Of a DNA stretch of 64,000 nucleotides, positions 51,541 to 63,967 are shown in pieces. The stretch is from positions 434,001 to 498,000 of the forward strand of contig JAIXMP010000018.1 of NCBI GenBank assembly GCA_025677815.1, written 5' to 3'. How positions within the stretch are numbered: position 1 is the first letter of the stretch; every line of letters begins with the position of its first letter. Source of the DNA: Phascolomyces articulosus (Eukaryota; Mucoromycota; Mucoromycetes; Mucorales; Lichtheimiaceae). Position numbers and translations under genes: made by a program. Under the pieces are notes generated by a model. It did no database searches. It was given only the letters and a program-made list of their open reading frames with translations, and was not told the DNA's origin.

Positions 51541-52534
51541 AACCATACTTCAAGAAAACTTTCCAGTTGAGAGATTGATTCAGTTTAGTTCGAATAAACT
51601 AAAATGTATTTCTATGCTACATAATTTGACTCTTATTTATAGCGATCCAGATTATATCAATAATCTCCTTGTGGGCTGTTCAAAGAGATGAAAATTACAA
51701 TAACAGTAGTAGTTCATAATGTATGTTAGTTGGCAACAATCACAGCTGGAGATAAAATTAGATCTTATCTTGTACATGAATACTATGCCCTAGTTACAAC
51801 ATATTGTAGTAAATAGTAGCCATTACTTTCCATCTCGCAGGACTTTCTTTAGTTGCAATATCAACCATGGCCAAACTTTTGAACATGTCTTGCGTCACCT
51901 TTGAAAAATTCAATCAGCTTTCTTTTAGGATTTTGTTTCAGAATCATAACAATCTCTCCTACACAGTACTCTTTAGTTTATGAATATTGATGAATGTTAG
52001 TTAATTGGAATGTAATATCTCATTTTTTTCTATCTTTTTTCCCCAATTGCTGGATTTTATAGGTTCTAGTTATTTTGCAAAGATGAATCAGGAATGACCG
52101 ATTCTCCCCGGACTACTTTGATATCTGAAATTGAGTTAAATATTCCATCTGCTTAATCCCCATAATACCCACTTTTTTTCTAGATACCGTATTTCTTTTT
52201 TATGCCACAACTTTCTATCAACGTATACAAGAGAATAATACATTAAATTTTGGATCCAAAATCCTTCTTGTCATAAAGCTGCTGGTTACGTTGTCATCTC
52301 AAAAATAAAATAAAATCGTTTATTTTATCGGGTATATAATAAGATATTGGTGCTTAGTATGAATTAATAATATGCATAAAAAAATAGTACCACATAATAT
52401 ATAAATAATCAGAAAATATAAGCAACAAGCATAAGATAAATAAAGTACTATATAGAGTGTTGTTGGTAGCGGGAATAGCTATCACACTAAGGCTATCAAA
52501 CTATCGATACGTATGTATAAATATTTTTTATTAC
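51541..52534. other. AT-rich intergenic region
   Basis: About 1 kb without a recognised gene or repeat. Confidence 0.5.
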
Positions 52535-53513
52535 TTAATGCTTATTACTGAATAAATGGTGTATCAATTCTTCATCGCCATTATTGTTGCTATTTCTGTC
52601 GTTGGCGCCATGATCTGTTTCATTCATCACAATAGTGGTTCCATCAGATTATGATGATGGTGGTACGGCATTGTAAAAGTTTTTGGTGATAATGAGAAAT
52701 ACAACGAAGGGGAATCAAATAACAATAAAAGCCAAAGTGAGGGCTCCAATGATTTTGTCAAAAACTATATTTCAAAACAGAAGTCGTAGGATACGGGTTA
52801 TAGCATGCTTGTCCTCCAGCAACCAATGACCCGATGGCCATGATGGTAACCAAAAGGGCATATAACGTAAAAGAAAGTTTCTGACAGTTGACAGTAATTG
52901 TAAGTTTAAAAACATTGGCTGAACTCATAAACAATGCATGAAGAAGTGCAAATATAAAGTAAGTGGCCATCATGAATGTAAAAGAACAAGTGACTACAGC
53001 ACCTGTATCAACACCTCTTGTAATGGTCAGGGCCGCATCGACCAACAAGAGGACAGTAGTATAAAGTAAGTAACTTGGGGTAGACGTACATATTGTGGTT
53101 TTATCTTCTTGGTAGCATAGCGAAGGAAAGGGCAGGATACCAGCTACGGATCATTTCAAAATAGATCATTGCCAAAAAAAAAAAAAAAAAAAAAAAAAAG
53201 TTGGGAGAATGTCATAAAAAAAGCGTGTGGAAGCGTAGTGGGGAACTATTTCGTCTTCGTCAATTATATGGTTGATAGCCACTGTGATAGTAGGAGAAGT
53301 AAATACAGATAATCAACTCAGAATCACCATGGTACAAAGCCTTATGCACTGTAGTTTGAGTAATCGAGTGTCAATACCACTATAATGTCGTAGTCTTCGA
53401 AGACAAAAGAAGAAACCAATAATAGCACCAAGCATTACAAGCGCTCCGAGGCCTATAGTAGTACAATTAAGGTCCAAAAGCACTCCAGATTCGATATAAT
53501 ATACTTCCATCAT
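52535..53513 (-). pseudogene. Decayed multi-pass membrane protein gene
   Basis: Not assigned to a family. The start at 53513 gives MMEVYYIESGVLLDLNC and a membrane helix (LGALVMLGAIIGFFFCLRR). After a region with T26 and stops comes an extracellular-like loop with Cys (LPFPSLCYQEDKTTIC), then helices YLLYTTVLLLVDAAL, TFMMATYFIFALLHALF and LYALLVTIMAIGSLVAGG. In another frame a final helix follows (IIGALTLAFIVI, stop, FPFVVFLIITK) and a polar tail that ends in TAA at 52535, with a further in-frame TAA. An intron after residue about 60 (acceptor CCGTAG) could rescue the first part. The shift near 52770 and the two downstream stops could not be rescued by good splice sites, so pseudogene is the simplest reading. 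Confidence 0.5.
53174..53199. repeat. A26 homopolymer
   Basis: Twenty-six consecutive A. On the minus strand it is a T-run inside the decayed membrane protein gene, possibly the pyrimidine tract of an intron. Confidence 0.9.
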
Positions 53514-53874
53514 TTTACAATGATAATAAAAAGATAAACAGCAAAGGAAGAATTTTTATTTAGGCAGGCTTTGGATAGTTCTTTGTTTAGGCGTAACTCC
53601 TACTAAATTAGTACATGCTATAAATGGCTGTGTTGTGGCAGGAAGTATTATAAACAAGGAGGGCTTAATACTAAACTGTTTGTGGTATTGCCACGGATCC
53701 TTGTGTAAATGGCTTGAGAGTATGATAAAACTATTGACATTTAATGATTTGGCAGTATGTAAAGAACAAAACAAAACAAAAACTATTGCATAAGGGGGCT
53801 AGTATATTTATGTACATGGATAGTATGTATATAAATTTGGAATAAGTAGTAGTGGTTGTTGTACTTGATCCATA
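53514..53874. other. Short intergenic region
   Basis: About 360 bp. A 72-residue minus-strand open frame at 53556-53774 has no recognisable features. The right part is probably the 3' UTR of F-box copy C. Confidence 0.45.
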
Positions 53875-56534
53875 TTACGATAAGACTCTCCATTGATGTC
53901 TGGCATTGCATTCCTCACAGAAAACATCTTCCACTATATCGTCCTTGCGATACACTGATTTGTCACTGATCGAATACTTCTTATGTAGACATTGAGCTTG
54001 AGTTCTTTCTTGCCGACTATCTGCTGTTGTATTCAGTAAGGAGAAGAAACGTAGTTTATGCCCACTCAAATATTGTCCATCATTTGTTTTGATCTTAACG
54101 ATAAACACATGCATCTGCTGGTATACCTTTTGATCGTGGATTTCGAAAAGTCGTAGCAATTTGGGTTTGTTGAATGCCGCATACCAAGCCAAAATTTCCA
54201 GATATTCAAGACGTTCCAATGATGCTAATGCTACCAATTCCTTTTCAGTAACAGATTGACGAGATGGCCATCGTGCTTTTAAGGTCTTTACACTTGAATC
54301 CTTCAAATTTTCCAAGATAGTCACCAACTGGTCATTTGTTTTGAATTCAATATTCAAAATGTCGAGTTCACAAAGTGATGAAGAAAGTGATACTAATCTG
54401 GTATCTTTGATGTATTCGGTCATCATATCTACAGTGATGTTGGAAAGAGCGATACCAAGGTTTTGGTAAATTTGGCGATTACTGTGAATAAGTTTCAAGT
54501 AACGTAAATTATGATTTTGTTGTAAAATAGCTCTCAAGCCATTTGTTATTATTGCTGATATTACATCTATTTGCTGTCCGTCGTTTTTGTTGCTGTTAAT
54601 ACTATTGTTGTTATTGTTGATGATACCTCGGCATAAATAGAAATCAATTGTGAGCCGCGAAAGGCGTCCAAATTTTCCTAGTATATGATATAATTCGTTG
54701 TTTGCAAAATAATAATAGGCACATTGTAACCCGACTTCTTGAAGGTTGGGAGATAATGATAGTAATTGTGTGATTATTCTTTGGGTATGATGTGATGACA
54801 TTGTGTTGGTAGAAGCAGCACCAGATGCTTCGCAGCCAAGGATTAGTTTTTGTAATTTTGAAAAATAGATACCACTGTTTTTTGTATCTTTTTCCAATAG
54901 TATTGTGCTATTGCTCATTTGCGTATCTGGTTTCCATTCAAGCCGAAGGTCACGTAAACTATTACGATTTCGTCGCAAGATCAATCCAATAATTCGATCC
55001 AGCTCAAAATTTTTTTGATCCATCCGAATAGATATGACCAAAGACTCGATACCACCACCATTTGACAATGATGCTGACCTACTTTTTTCTGAATGAAAGT
55101 AGGTGGCAGAAAAAGAGCCTGTACAATAATGCACTTTTCCTAAATAAACAAGTGAGTGTAGGTGGAGACAATGGTGATAAATTGTTTCCAGAACACTAGC
55201 ATGATTTAATTCATAATTTTGTACTTCAAGGGATTCCAAATAAAGGGCAGAATTAAATACTTGAGTAAGAGACCCAAGTGTCATTGGACAACGAAGAATA
55301 AGCTTCGTCAGACATAAATTGGATGGTATTAAAATAGTCTTGATATTATGGACATTGATCCCATTACCAGATACCTGATGAATAAGACAGGAAAGATGGG
55401 GGCATATTCGGGCCGCGTCGGTTAACATTTCATCTTGACAGCAATGCTTGTTATTGGTTTGATGGTGTAGTGTTAAATGTTTTAATGTATCCTTGTTAAC
55501 TTGAAGAACACTTCGTAATTGATCATTATTCAATGGAGACATATCTTATATTTTCATTATATAAAAACAATATATACTTAATATATACAAGTGTTTTTTT
55601 TTGTAACGTAAATAATAAATAATGTATTCCAAACACTACTCATCTTTCCCCTTTCTATCATATACATACCCAGATATGTAATCTTGTTCCAATTTTCTTT
55701 CAAGATGGTTTTTAAAACTAACCTCGAAAGGTCACCCATTCCATAAAGCTGTACATTGGCAGTTGTATCATTACTTAGTTCATAGGCATCATCATTTGAA
55801 CACCAATAAAGACCACACAGATTTATTTTGACTTTTCGAACTTGTTCTGGTTGTACTTTTCCAAGAAGCTGATGTATTGCACGCGGATGTCGTGGCATCA
55901 TGTATACTGTATCAATGCAAGACCACATTTCTGGCCATTCTTTTAATACGAAATTGTACCAGAAGCGACAGGTAAAAGCAAGTTGACCTCGAGCAGACCA
56001 AGGAAGTAGAGTAAGAATAGCCGAAAGTACCTCATATGGTACTGTCCGTGTCAACCATTGGTTATGATGGACCTGTTCCGCAACGACAGCGTGATACATC
56101 CTGTCAAATTGTTTTTTATGTTCGGGAAAAGCATCTTTAGGTATATTATTTAAGGCTTCTTTATATACAAGTCCTGCTTGCTCCAATTTTCCTTGTTTTA
56201 ATAATATATTAGAAGTGATCCAATATACGCCAGCCTTGTCATTTTTTGGGTTTGTTTTCGCACAGTCTTCGAGTGCCTGGTCATAGTTACGGAGTTTTTC
56301 GTTAGCAACAGCGCGGTGTAAGAGTATGGTAGACTCGAGATCAGCATACAAGTGATTGAGTGCGTCGGTATACGATCGAATGGCTTGGGAGTAATCTTCT
56401 GAAGCAAATGCTCGCTTTCCCTGATCAAAAGCATTTCGAGTTGCTGTAAGATCTAAATGGTTCAATGTTAAGTAGGAATGGGAGTCCATTGGCGGAATTG
56501 GAGAGCTACTGGTAGAAAATCGTATGGTCGTCAT
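53875..56534 (-). CDS. TPR/F-box/leucine-rich-repeat protein, copy C (intact)
   Basis: Exons 56534-55670 and 55544-53875 give 844 residues with the same architecture as copy A. TPR-like repeats are at about 35-130 (AFDQGKRAFASEDYSQAIRS). The F-box is at about 165-200 (VPYEVLSAILTLLPW, then LAFTCRFWYNFVLKEW). LRR-like repeats run to the C-terminus (LRDLRLEW, LSPNLQEVGLQC, LASLERLEYLEILAW). The phase-1 intron is at the same place as in copy A, just after the sequence LG. A conserved C-terminal FCEECNARHQ corresponds to FCIECGCDHG of copy A. It is likely a substrate receptor of an SCF ubiquitin ligase (by family, Dia2/Pof3-like); the substrate is unknown. Divergence from copy A is considerable, so the duplication is older than the A/B pair. 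Confidence 0.9.
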
Positions 56535-57355
56535 ATCTGGGTATTGTTTATGTTTATATGCAAGTCGAAAAGATTATATAATAAGGGAGGCAATCATTTG
56601 AGAATGGACGGTCATACGGAACACAGAACTTCTTATGCAAAAGCCCCCTGTGTAACCTCCTTCATTGTCAACTATTCAGGAGATTCTAAAATACATTTTT
56701 TGGTCTTTATCGGAACAAGCAGATATCTCATATTATCTGACAGCTGTCTTATATGTAGAAAGCAAAACGATCGTACAGATTTATTATGAATGAGAGAGAT
56801 ATGCTAGCATTTGTGACAAACTAAAGTGCGCATAGACCACATTTGGCTGTTTCACCATTTAAATCGTAATCACATTGTACAATATGAGTCTTCCCATTTT
56901 TGGCGGTGTTAAAATGCCTTGCGCCAATCATGTTAAAAGTTAAGAAATCGCTCTTAGCCAAGAAAATGATGATTTAACGTCGATACCAAGCTGTAAAAGC
57001 AAATATAAAAATGATCCTCATCCTTCCGTTCCAATATCTATAAAGAATAATTATGACAAGACATTCGATTTGTCTCAGTATGCAATAAAGCAAATAAAAC
57101 CAAGCTATGGCAGAAGATAATAGTGTTGTTTAAAATGACATGAGGTTACATTCGAAATAATAATATGCTGCCTAAAAATAACAGTTTCCTGACTAAAACC
57201 GTTAAAAGGCTTATACGTATCATTATTGTGGTTTATCAATACAATAATACATGTAACATAATCGAAATTTTTTCCCAACTGACTACGTTAATTTATATAT
57301 TAAGTTGATGGCTTTGATTAGAGTTTGTTTTGGCTTATATTTAGTCGGTGAACTT
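56535..57355. other. Upstream region of F-box copy C
   Basis: About 820 bp that should contain the promoter of copy C. No other feature recognised. Confidence 0.45.
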
Positions 57356-57753
57356 TTAATTAATATTATGATCACTTTCAAATACATAAAACCAACAATA
57401 CACACCAACAGCAGTTTTAGCAATAATGTTTACTACGGCAGGATCCAACAACACCCATTTACTCATTAGATCGGTGCCAGGACGCCAATGATAATCGAGT
57501 TTGAAAAGTAGCAGTTCATTCACATCGGAGGCATTGGTAGTTGTTACTGGTAACAACAGTTTTAATGTTACTGGTAACAATAATTTTTGAAACCCCGTAA
57601 CAGCATCAAAAAACCACATCATCGGGCTTCGTTGCGCACCGTATCTATTTTTTTTTTAATTCGGTAGTTAATCTCGATGAAGTTGAAGACAAACACGGCA
57701 GGAAATGTGGCCAATGTTTTGGTGACAAAGGGGATGCCGATGACATCAGTCAT
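57356..57753 (-). pseudogene. Possible broken small membrane protein gene
   Basis: The start at 57753 gives MTDVIGIPFVTKTLATFP and a hydrophobic stretch. After a run of ten A the frame ends, while the next frame reads YGAQRSPMMWFFDAVTGFQ and continues for about 85 residues with a hydrophobic end (IIAKTAVGVYCWFYVF). A length change in the A-run would join them. It contains a tandem peptide repeat (KLLLPVT twice). Family unknown; it may also be chance frames. Confidence 0.3.
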
Positions 57754-60056
57754 GGTAAAATTCTTTTATTATTTCCTTCATTTTTTCCAACAAACTGTAT
57801 TTCTTCGAGACTATGGAAAAAGGAGATGGGGGGATTCTGTTATATATATGGATAATACGATTTGAAGTTGGTTTTAGGGCATATCAAGAAAGAAAAAATG
57901 AGAAAGAGAGGGCTGTTATGGTGATGACACATACAAGCAAATATTTTTTTGTGTCTGTGTGTGTACATTCTCAAACGCAAAATAAATATAGTAAGGCATC
58001 AAACGTTTGTGTTACGTCAAAAGACATTCGGCCAAATTCGGCCAAAAGCTCAAATATTTTTCTATGGTGCAGATATGATCCTTAAAAAACAACTTGAATA
58101 TGAGGTTAGCAAGAATGGACATTTAGCTCACAAAAACTTTTGAAAATTCCAAATAGTTGGTATGCTACACACCCGTAAGTAGCTATCTTCTTATTTTTCA
58201 ATTTGTGAATTGTTGTGTCGTCGCTCTGATTGTTTTTTATCAGATCTTAAAATGGATAATGCTGATACTATATTGCCAACAGGTAACAAACAGTTTGTAG
58301 AATTACATCTTTATTAATACTAATAAAAAAAAAGATTGGTACTATGTACTTTGCATTTTTTTTTCAAGACATATTTTTTCTTCTTAAAACAGGCAATAGG
58401 ACTAATGGTAATTAAATAATCTATTTATATAAACATCGCCTTTTTAGGAGAAAAATATTCTAGATTTATTATTATGGTATGAAAAAAAAAATGTACAAAA
58501 TATTCAACACATCTAAAAAAATATTGAAGTATGTAAAGAGTAGTTAGAAATTATAAATATTTATGAAAATATTATTAATAATTATGAAAGCATTTAGTTA
58601 CTCAAAACATATTCAATTTTTTTCCTAAGGTGATATTTGTAATTAGGTTGTGGTCAAGACCACAATGGATATTGTTTCTAGACTTGATGATGACGATGAA
58701 AGCGACGCTTGTAAAACTCGATCTATATCAACTTTTAATAATCAAAAAAAAAAGAATTATACGTTCCGCATTAAACACGCTATTAGCAGCCGCTTCAAAA
58801 AAGAGACATATTCAAGAGTATAACAATTTTTTTAGGTGGAATTATTATTTTCACCTTGATATACTACACTCCCTTCTTTGTATACATCAAATCAATATTT
58901 TTATTATTTTTATTTTGTTAAAAGCACACTTATACAATTACCCTCTCATTAACCATCGTAGTGGTTTCTCTTTGTTTCTTTTAGCAATCTTTGTAGTAAC
59001 GTAATAAAATTCCTTTATGCCGCTACGTTTTTTTTTTTTTTGAATACTTTTTGTATTTCTAAAAATAATCTTTAATATATTTTTCTCCGTACTTGTAATT
59101 TGCAGGAACTTCTGCTTTGCGTCCATTACACCATTTATATCATCATCATCATCATCATCATAGGCAAGGCACGCAACAGTACACTGTATCATTATTACTA
59201 TTATCATTGTAACCAAGACGCGTGGCAAAAAGGCATTAGTACCAGTATTACTATTAGTAGTATTATTATATACCTCTTCGTTATGTGCTCAAAATGTTTA
59301 TAATATCATATAGTCATGCGTGTGATCATTTAATCAATGCTAACTTTTCTTTCCTTCCCCTATCAACATCCTCATTTCCAAGAGACTTTAGATCTGAATC
59401 ACCCTTTCTCACTTAAATATCGACATATCTTTTTTTTTTACTCATATAATAATAACGAAGCATTTACCAATTTTGAATACAATTGTGTTATCAGAATGTA
59501 GACCCTCACTCTGTGTATTTTCGCTATTAGACAGAAGGCAAGGTACATAAATGCCGATAAAACTCTGTGATGATAAGCAATTTGAATTATATTTTTTCTC
59601 GTTCTTGCCTTTATCTTAGTCTTGTTTTGAAAATGATACATTAATACTGAATATAAAGGAAATCCTTGCAATAGTCTGTTACTAGATAAAAAAAAATGCT
59701 GGGCCGTTTGATAGAAGAGTTTTTCAAAATGATAAGCTGTTTTTTTGTCCTACATATTCCCCACACGTTCAATAATGATTTGTTTTTGGCATAACAATTT
59801 CATACGACATAATATTATTATACAATTTATAATAAATAAAATAATAAGAGATATATTAGATATTCACATGTACTAATATGCTTTATGCTAAATGAAATAA
59901 AACCTATTTGCAAGAAATCCAAACACTTTCCAAAAATAGGAAGGAAGATTTCACTGGATTTTATCGTGACGGAGAGAGGCAGGTTTCTTTTCTCCACGTA
60001 TTTTATTTTTATTCCAAACCATTAAAAGCTTCCAAGAATAACTTTTTTTCTTACAA
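57754..60056. other. AT-rich intergenic region
   Basis: About 2.3 kb. A 52-codon frame at 58665-58823 has balanced composition (MDIVSRLDDDDESDACKTRS) and could be an exon, but no consistent splicing to neighbours was found. There is an ATC run near 59138-59161. The last stretch should be the SED5 promoter. Confidence 0.45.
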
Positions 60057-61519
60057 ATGAGTTTTAAGGATCGCACCAACGAATTCCATTCTATGGTGGA
60101 TCGTATGCGTTCCAGAACTACGGCAACAAGTACATTGGAACGTCGTTCATTACTTTCATCACCGAAATTCAACTCTTCATCCAATACGAAACGACAAGCA
60201 CATCACTCTCGGTCAGAGTTTTCAATGATGGCTGCTGAAATCAGTCGCAACATTACGAATACGGCAGGCAAACTGGAAAAATTAACTAAATGTAAAAAGA
60301 TGGTCTATTTCTCCTTCTTTCAACGAATTACAGAAATATAAACACTGATCGTGATTTTCCTTCCTTACCTCCATAACTAATATTGTAGTGGCAAAACGCA
60401 AGACATTATTTGACGATAAACCTGTCGAGATTGGTGTATGTTTTTTAAATGAACGAAAATAATAAAACATAGAACTAATGATTATTTATTTAAATAATAC
60501 AGGAACTGACGTTTATTATTAAACAAGATATTGCCAAGCTCAACAAACAAATTGCTATGCTTCAAGAATATACCAAAAACCAACGGCAACCCTCAAAACA
60601 AGCAAATGAGCATACCTCAAATGTAGTTGTATCTTTACAAAGCAAATTGGCAGATACTTCCATGTGCTTTAAAGATGTTTTAGAAATTAGAACAGAGGTG
60701 TGTATATATTTATCATTTTTAAGACATTGGATTACACAAGAGATTATTAAATGGATGGATTTTGAGATAGAATATGAAAATGTCAAAGGACAAACGGGAT
60801 CAGTTTTTATTTTCAACTGCGGAACAAAATTCGGAACAATCTTTTGGTGAGTGATTTATTATTTATTCTATTATGATGGAATTAGATCGACAATTCATGC
60901 GACAAGGACTAATAATTCTATATTATCCAAAAGTGAGTTCACCTTTACTGAAATCGCGACGACGTGGAAACGCCGACTCTCCGCCTCAACAACAATATGA
61001 TCCATCTTCAGCATCAACAGCAGATCCAGCAGTAGTAACAGGAGGATATAATCCAGTACATCACGAAGAAACTGAATCCACATTATCATTGGGTATCCCT
61101 ATGATTACACCAGAACAACAACAGCAACAACAGCAATTAATCCTTGCAGAACAAGACCGCTATATTGAACATAGATCCACTGCTATAGAAAGTATTGAAA
61201 GTACCATTGCTGAATTAGGTGGTATTTTCCAACAACTGGCTACCATGGTAGCAGAACAGCGAGAAACTGTACAGCGGTAAGTCTTTTAAGAGGGGGAGTT
61301 TGACGAGGATTATGATGTTTGGGAGGAATGGGATGGAAATTAACTTTATTTATACTTGATAGAATTGATCAAAATACTGAGGATATTGAAATGAATGTGA
61401 TGGGAGCTCAAAGAGAATTATTGAAATATTATACAAATATTAGTTCAAATCGATGGTTAATGATAAAGATTTTTGCTACGATTATCTTCTTCTTCATGTT
61501 ATTTACTTTAATTATGTAA
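60057..61519 (+). CDS. SED5: Syntaxin-5/Sed5 Qa-SNARE, six exons
   Basis: t-SNARE of the cis-Golgi that accepts ER-derived vesicles. Exons 60057-60291, 60389-60435, 60503-60697, 60771-60846, 60934-61276 and 61363-61519 give 350 residues (yeast Sed5 has 340). The N-terminus MSFKDRTNEFHSMVDRMRSR fits the Sed5/Sly1-binding peptide plus Habc start. The Habc region continues with LAKRKTLFDD, DIAKLNKQIAMLQEY and KDVLEIRTENMKMSKDKRDQF. A Gln/Ser/Pro linker leads to the SNARE motif (HRSTAIESIESTIAELGGIFQQ, with the central Q in MVAEQRETVQRID). A single C-terminal anchor follows (KIFATIIFFFMLFTLIM). The acceptor before exon 5 is AAAAG rather than the usual pyrimidine-AG; a good branch-like ACTAAT lies upstream. 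Confidence 0.96.
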
Positions 61520-61735
61520 TACGAATAATAATATAATAATAATATATAAATATAAAGGTAAAAAGCATGTAATTATTCCCATATTTATAACAAGTTTCTC
61601 TTTTTGAGTGATTGGATGGATGATAAAAATAATATAAGAGAAAACAATAAAAAAGTATATTTATATTACAAGATATGTATATTTACAGAGATTCAACAAA
61701 AAAAAAGAGGTATATTTTATATATTTATAAACATG
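61520..61735. other. Short convergent 3' region
   Basis: About 215 bp of AT-rich sequence between two convergent stop codons; probably both 3' UTRs. Confidence 0.6.
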
Positions 61736-63967
61736 TTATCGAAAACCCATTGAAGGAGGGCCTTCCATGGGTTGATACATTGCAGCAGCAGGATGTATTC
61801 TTGTTTGATGGCGTACTGATGGAGGGAAAGTCTTTTGTTGCTGTTGTTGTGAGGGTTGGGCTACTCCACCGCCATTACTACCATTTGCAATACCACGATT
61901 TGAGTACTGACGGAATAATCCAGGTTGTCCGGATAATGGTCCATCTATCAAATTGACCGGCTCTTGATAATTTTCTGCTGCAGCTGAACTAAAACTAGGT
62001 GGTCCTGGTGGAACGCGATAAAGGGATGACGACGGTGGTCCTGGTGGCCACCCATTCGTAGGTGGTATAGGCCAATCATCAGCATAAGGTGCACCAACCA
62101 TACCTGAACCTGGAGGAGGAGGTGGCGGTGGAGGAGGTCGGTGGTGATGATGATGGTGATGATGCATATTACGTGGTAAACGTGCTACATGAGGTGGTGG
62201 TGGATGTGTGGGAGGTGGAATCCCACCAAATAAATAAATATCTTCATCCAAACGATCCATCATTCTTTGACTATCCCGTCTCCTACTTGCACTACTGCTA
62301 CGACTTCGTCGAGGGTTTGATGGATGAAAAGGAGCAGATAGATGATAATGTAGTGGTAACTGTGATACTTGAGTTGGTGGTGGATCATACTTGCTATGGC
62401 GATTATTATTTCGAGTGGATGATGATGGTAGTCGAGACCAACGGTTTTGTCGTTGTTGTTGCTGCTGCTGTCGAGGACTATTATCATTACTATGTTGTTG
62501 TCGTCGATGACGATAACTACGTGGTCGTCCATAATCCGAATATTCTTCTTCAGGATCATCATCTTCCTCTTCGACAGCTGAATGATAACCCTGAGGAGAT
62601 TCTGGTGCTGAATAACTTCTGGATCGTTGACGCTGGTTCGAACCACGACTATTTCTTCCAAGTGACCCATCGCTTTTAGCTGATACATTGCTGCCATGAG
62701 GTGAATTTTCCACTGATGAATAATTTTTACTATAAATAGGCATAGATGATGCAGAACCCGTTTGACTGTGTCTGCTCCCTCTATAAATTCCAAGATGAGG
62801 AGAGTCGTCATCATCTGGAGAGCTGGATTCATCGCTAAAACTATCAGCACTATGGATATGTAAATGGCGTTGATGGCGTTTCTGATTTTGTCCATTTTTG
62901 GGTTGTTGTTGTTGGCAGCTTTCTGCCCCTATATTATTATAATTACTTTGACTCTTCCTACGGATGTATATTTGCTGTTGCTGTTGCTGATGAGCTCCTT
63001 TTCGACTGATGGAATTTTCAGCGTAAGTTGAAGCATAAAGTGATCTTTCTTTTCCGTTGCCATTACTACTGTCACCGCCTTGCTGCTGCTGCTGTTGCTG
63101 TTGTTGCTGTTGTTGTTGTATCATCAAATCAATACCACTCGTACCACTACTGCTATTTCTTTTCCAACTTTCCATACCATTATCCCTTTGCTTTTCCGGT
63201 AACGTCGACCTAGGTGCTTCTGAAGATCTCGAAAGGTTACGAATGCCAGGACGAAGTTGTTGCTGCTGTCTTCTTGAATCCCATGAAGGAATCGATGGCG
63301 TAGCTGTTGATGAAGATGGATCTTGGTGTATTGATTTCTCTGGATACAAAGCCCCATTCTCATCCCTTGTTTCCTTTCCCTTTAATGACCTTGTCGTTTG
63401 CCGTTGTTGCTGTTGCTGTTGTTGAGTTGGGGCTGATTGTTGCGTTGGGGTCATCATTGGTAACATGTTCATACTGGTATTAGTATGATTTTGATTATTG
63501 TTATTATTATTGTTGTTTACGGCGGAAGCAGCTACAGTTGCACTCATAGTAAACAAGGCCTGTTGAAGTTGAATTTGTGTTTCGTTGATTTTATTCAACA
63601 TATGTTCTTCACGTTCCCGATGCTCTAGTTCTCTTTTCTCCCATTGTCGTCGTTCTAATTGCTGCTGCTGCTGTAACAAATCTACTTGCCGCCTCAATGC
63701 TTCCAAGCTCATATTAAATTGTTGGTGTTGTTCCTGTGATAAATGCTCGGATTGTCTATTATTGGCGTTGTCGTCGTCACATTGTCTTGACCTTTTTTGG
63801 AATGGTAACGTTTGAGCGGCTGGCGCTACTACGGAGACAGGTTCCGGAACACCAAACATCCCTGTGCTGGTGATCTTTGCGTGTAACAACGGACTAACGG
63901 TATTGGATGAAGTCCCAGTGCTGGATTCTGTCGCTCCTCCTCCACCTCCACTACTTCGACCTCCCAT
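61736..63967 (-). CDS. Hypothetical Gln/Pro/His-rich coiled-coil protein (743 aa)
   Basis: Not recognised. One uninterrupted frame starts at 63967, only 33 bp from the window edge, so an upstream exon cannot be excluded. After a Gly/Ser-rich start, residues about 75-140 are predicted coiled coil (FNMSLEALRRQVDLLQ, ERRQWEKRELEHREREEHML). The rest is low complexity: Asn, Gln, Ser/Arg, His9 and Pro9 runs, acidic patches (EEEDDDPEEEYSDYG) and RS/SR dipeptides. The C-terminal Pro/Gly region resembles disordered RNA- or chromatin-associated proteins, but this is only compositional. Convergent with SED5. The length of the frame argues for a real gene despite repeats. Confidence 0.8.
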   Translation of the reverse strand: MGGRSSGGGGGATESSTGTSSNTVSPLLHAKITSTGMFGVPEPVSVVAPAAQTLPFQKRSRQCDDDNANNRQSEHLSQEQHQQFNMSLEALRRQVDLLQQQQQLERRQWEKRELEHREREEHMLNKINETQIQLQQALFTMSATVAASAVNNNNNNNNQNHTNTSMNMLPMMTPTQQSAPTQQQQQQQRQTTRSLKGKETRDENGALYPEKSIHQDPSSSTATPSIPSWDSRRQQQQLRPGIRNLSRSSEAPRSTLPEKQRDNGMESWKRNSSSGTSGIDLMIQQQQQQQQQQQQQGGDSSNGNGKERSLYASTYAENSISRKGAHQQQQQQIYIRRKSQSNYNNIGAESCQQQQPKNGQNQKRHQRHLHIHSADSFSDESSSPDDDDSPHLGIYRGSRHSQTGSASSMPIYSKNYSSVENSPHGSNVSAKSDGSLGRNSRGSNQRQRSRSYSAPESPQGYHSAVEEEDDDPEEEYSDYGRPRSYRHRRQQHSNDNSPRQQQQQQRQNRWSRLPSSSTRNNNRHSKYDPPPTQVSQLPLHYHLSAPFHPSNPRRSRSSSASRRRDSQRMMDRLDEDIYLFGGIPPPTHPPPPHVARLPRNMHHHHHHHHRPPPPPPPPPGSGMVGAPYADDWPIPPTNGWPPGPPSSSLYRVPPGPPSFSSAAAENYQEPVNLIDGPLSGQPGLFRQYSNRGIANGSNGGGVAQPSQQQQQKTFPPSVRHQTRIHPAAAMYQPMEGPPSMGFR

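Noticed and set aside
58665..58823. 52-codon frame with balanced composition and nearby GT/AG sites
   Set aside because: I tried joining it to ATG-containing segments at 58252 and to sequence near 59105, but no combination kept one reading frame.
62089..62679. 196-aa plus-strand frame rich in Val/Asp/Tyr
   Set aside because: Antisense shadow of the repeat-rich 743-residue minus-strand frame.
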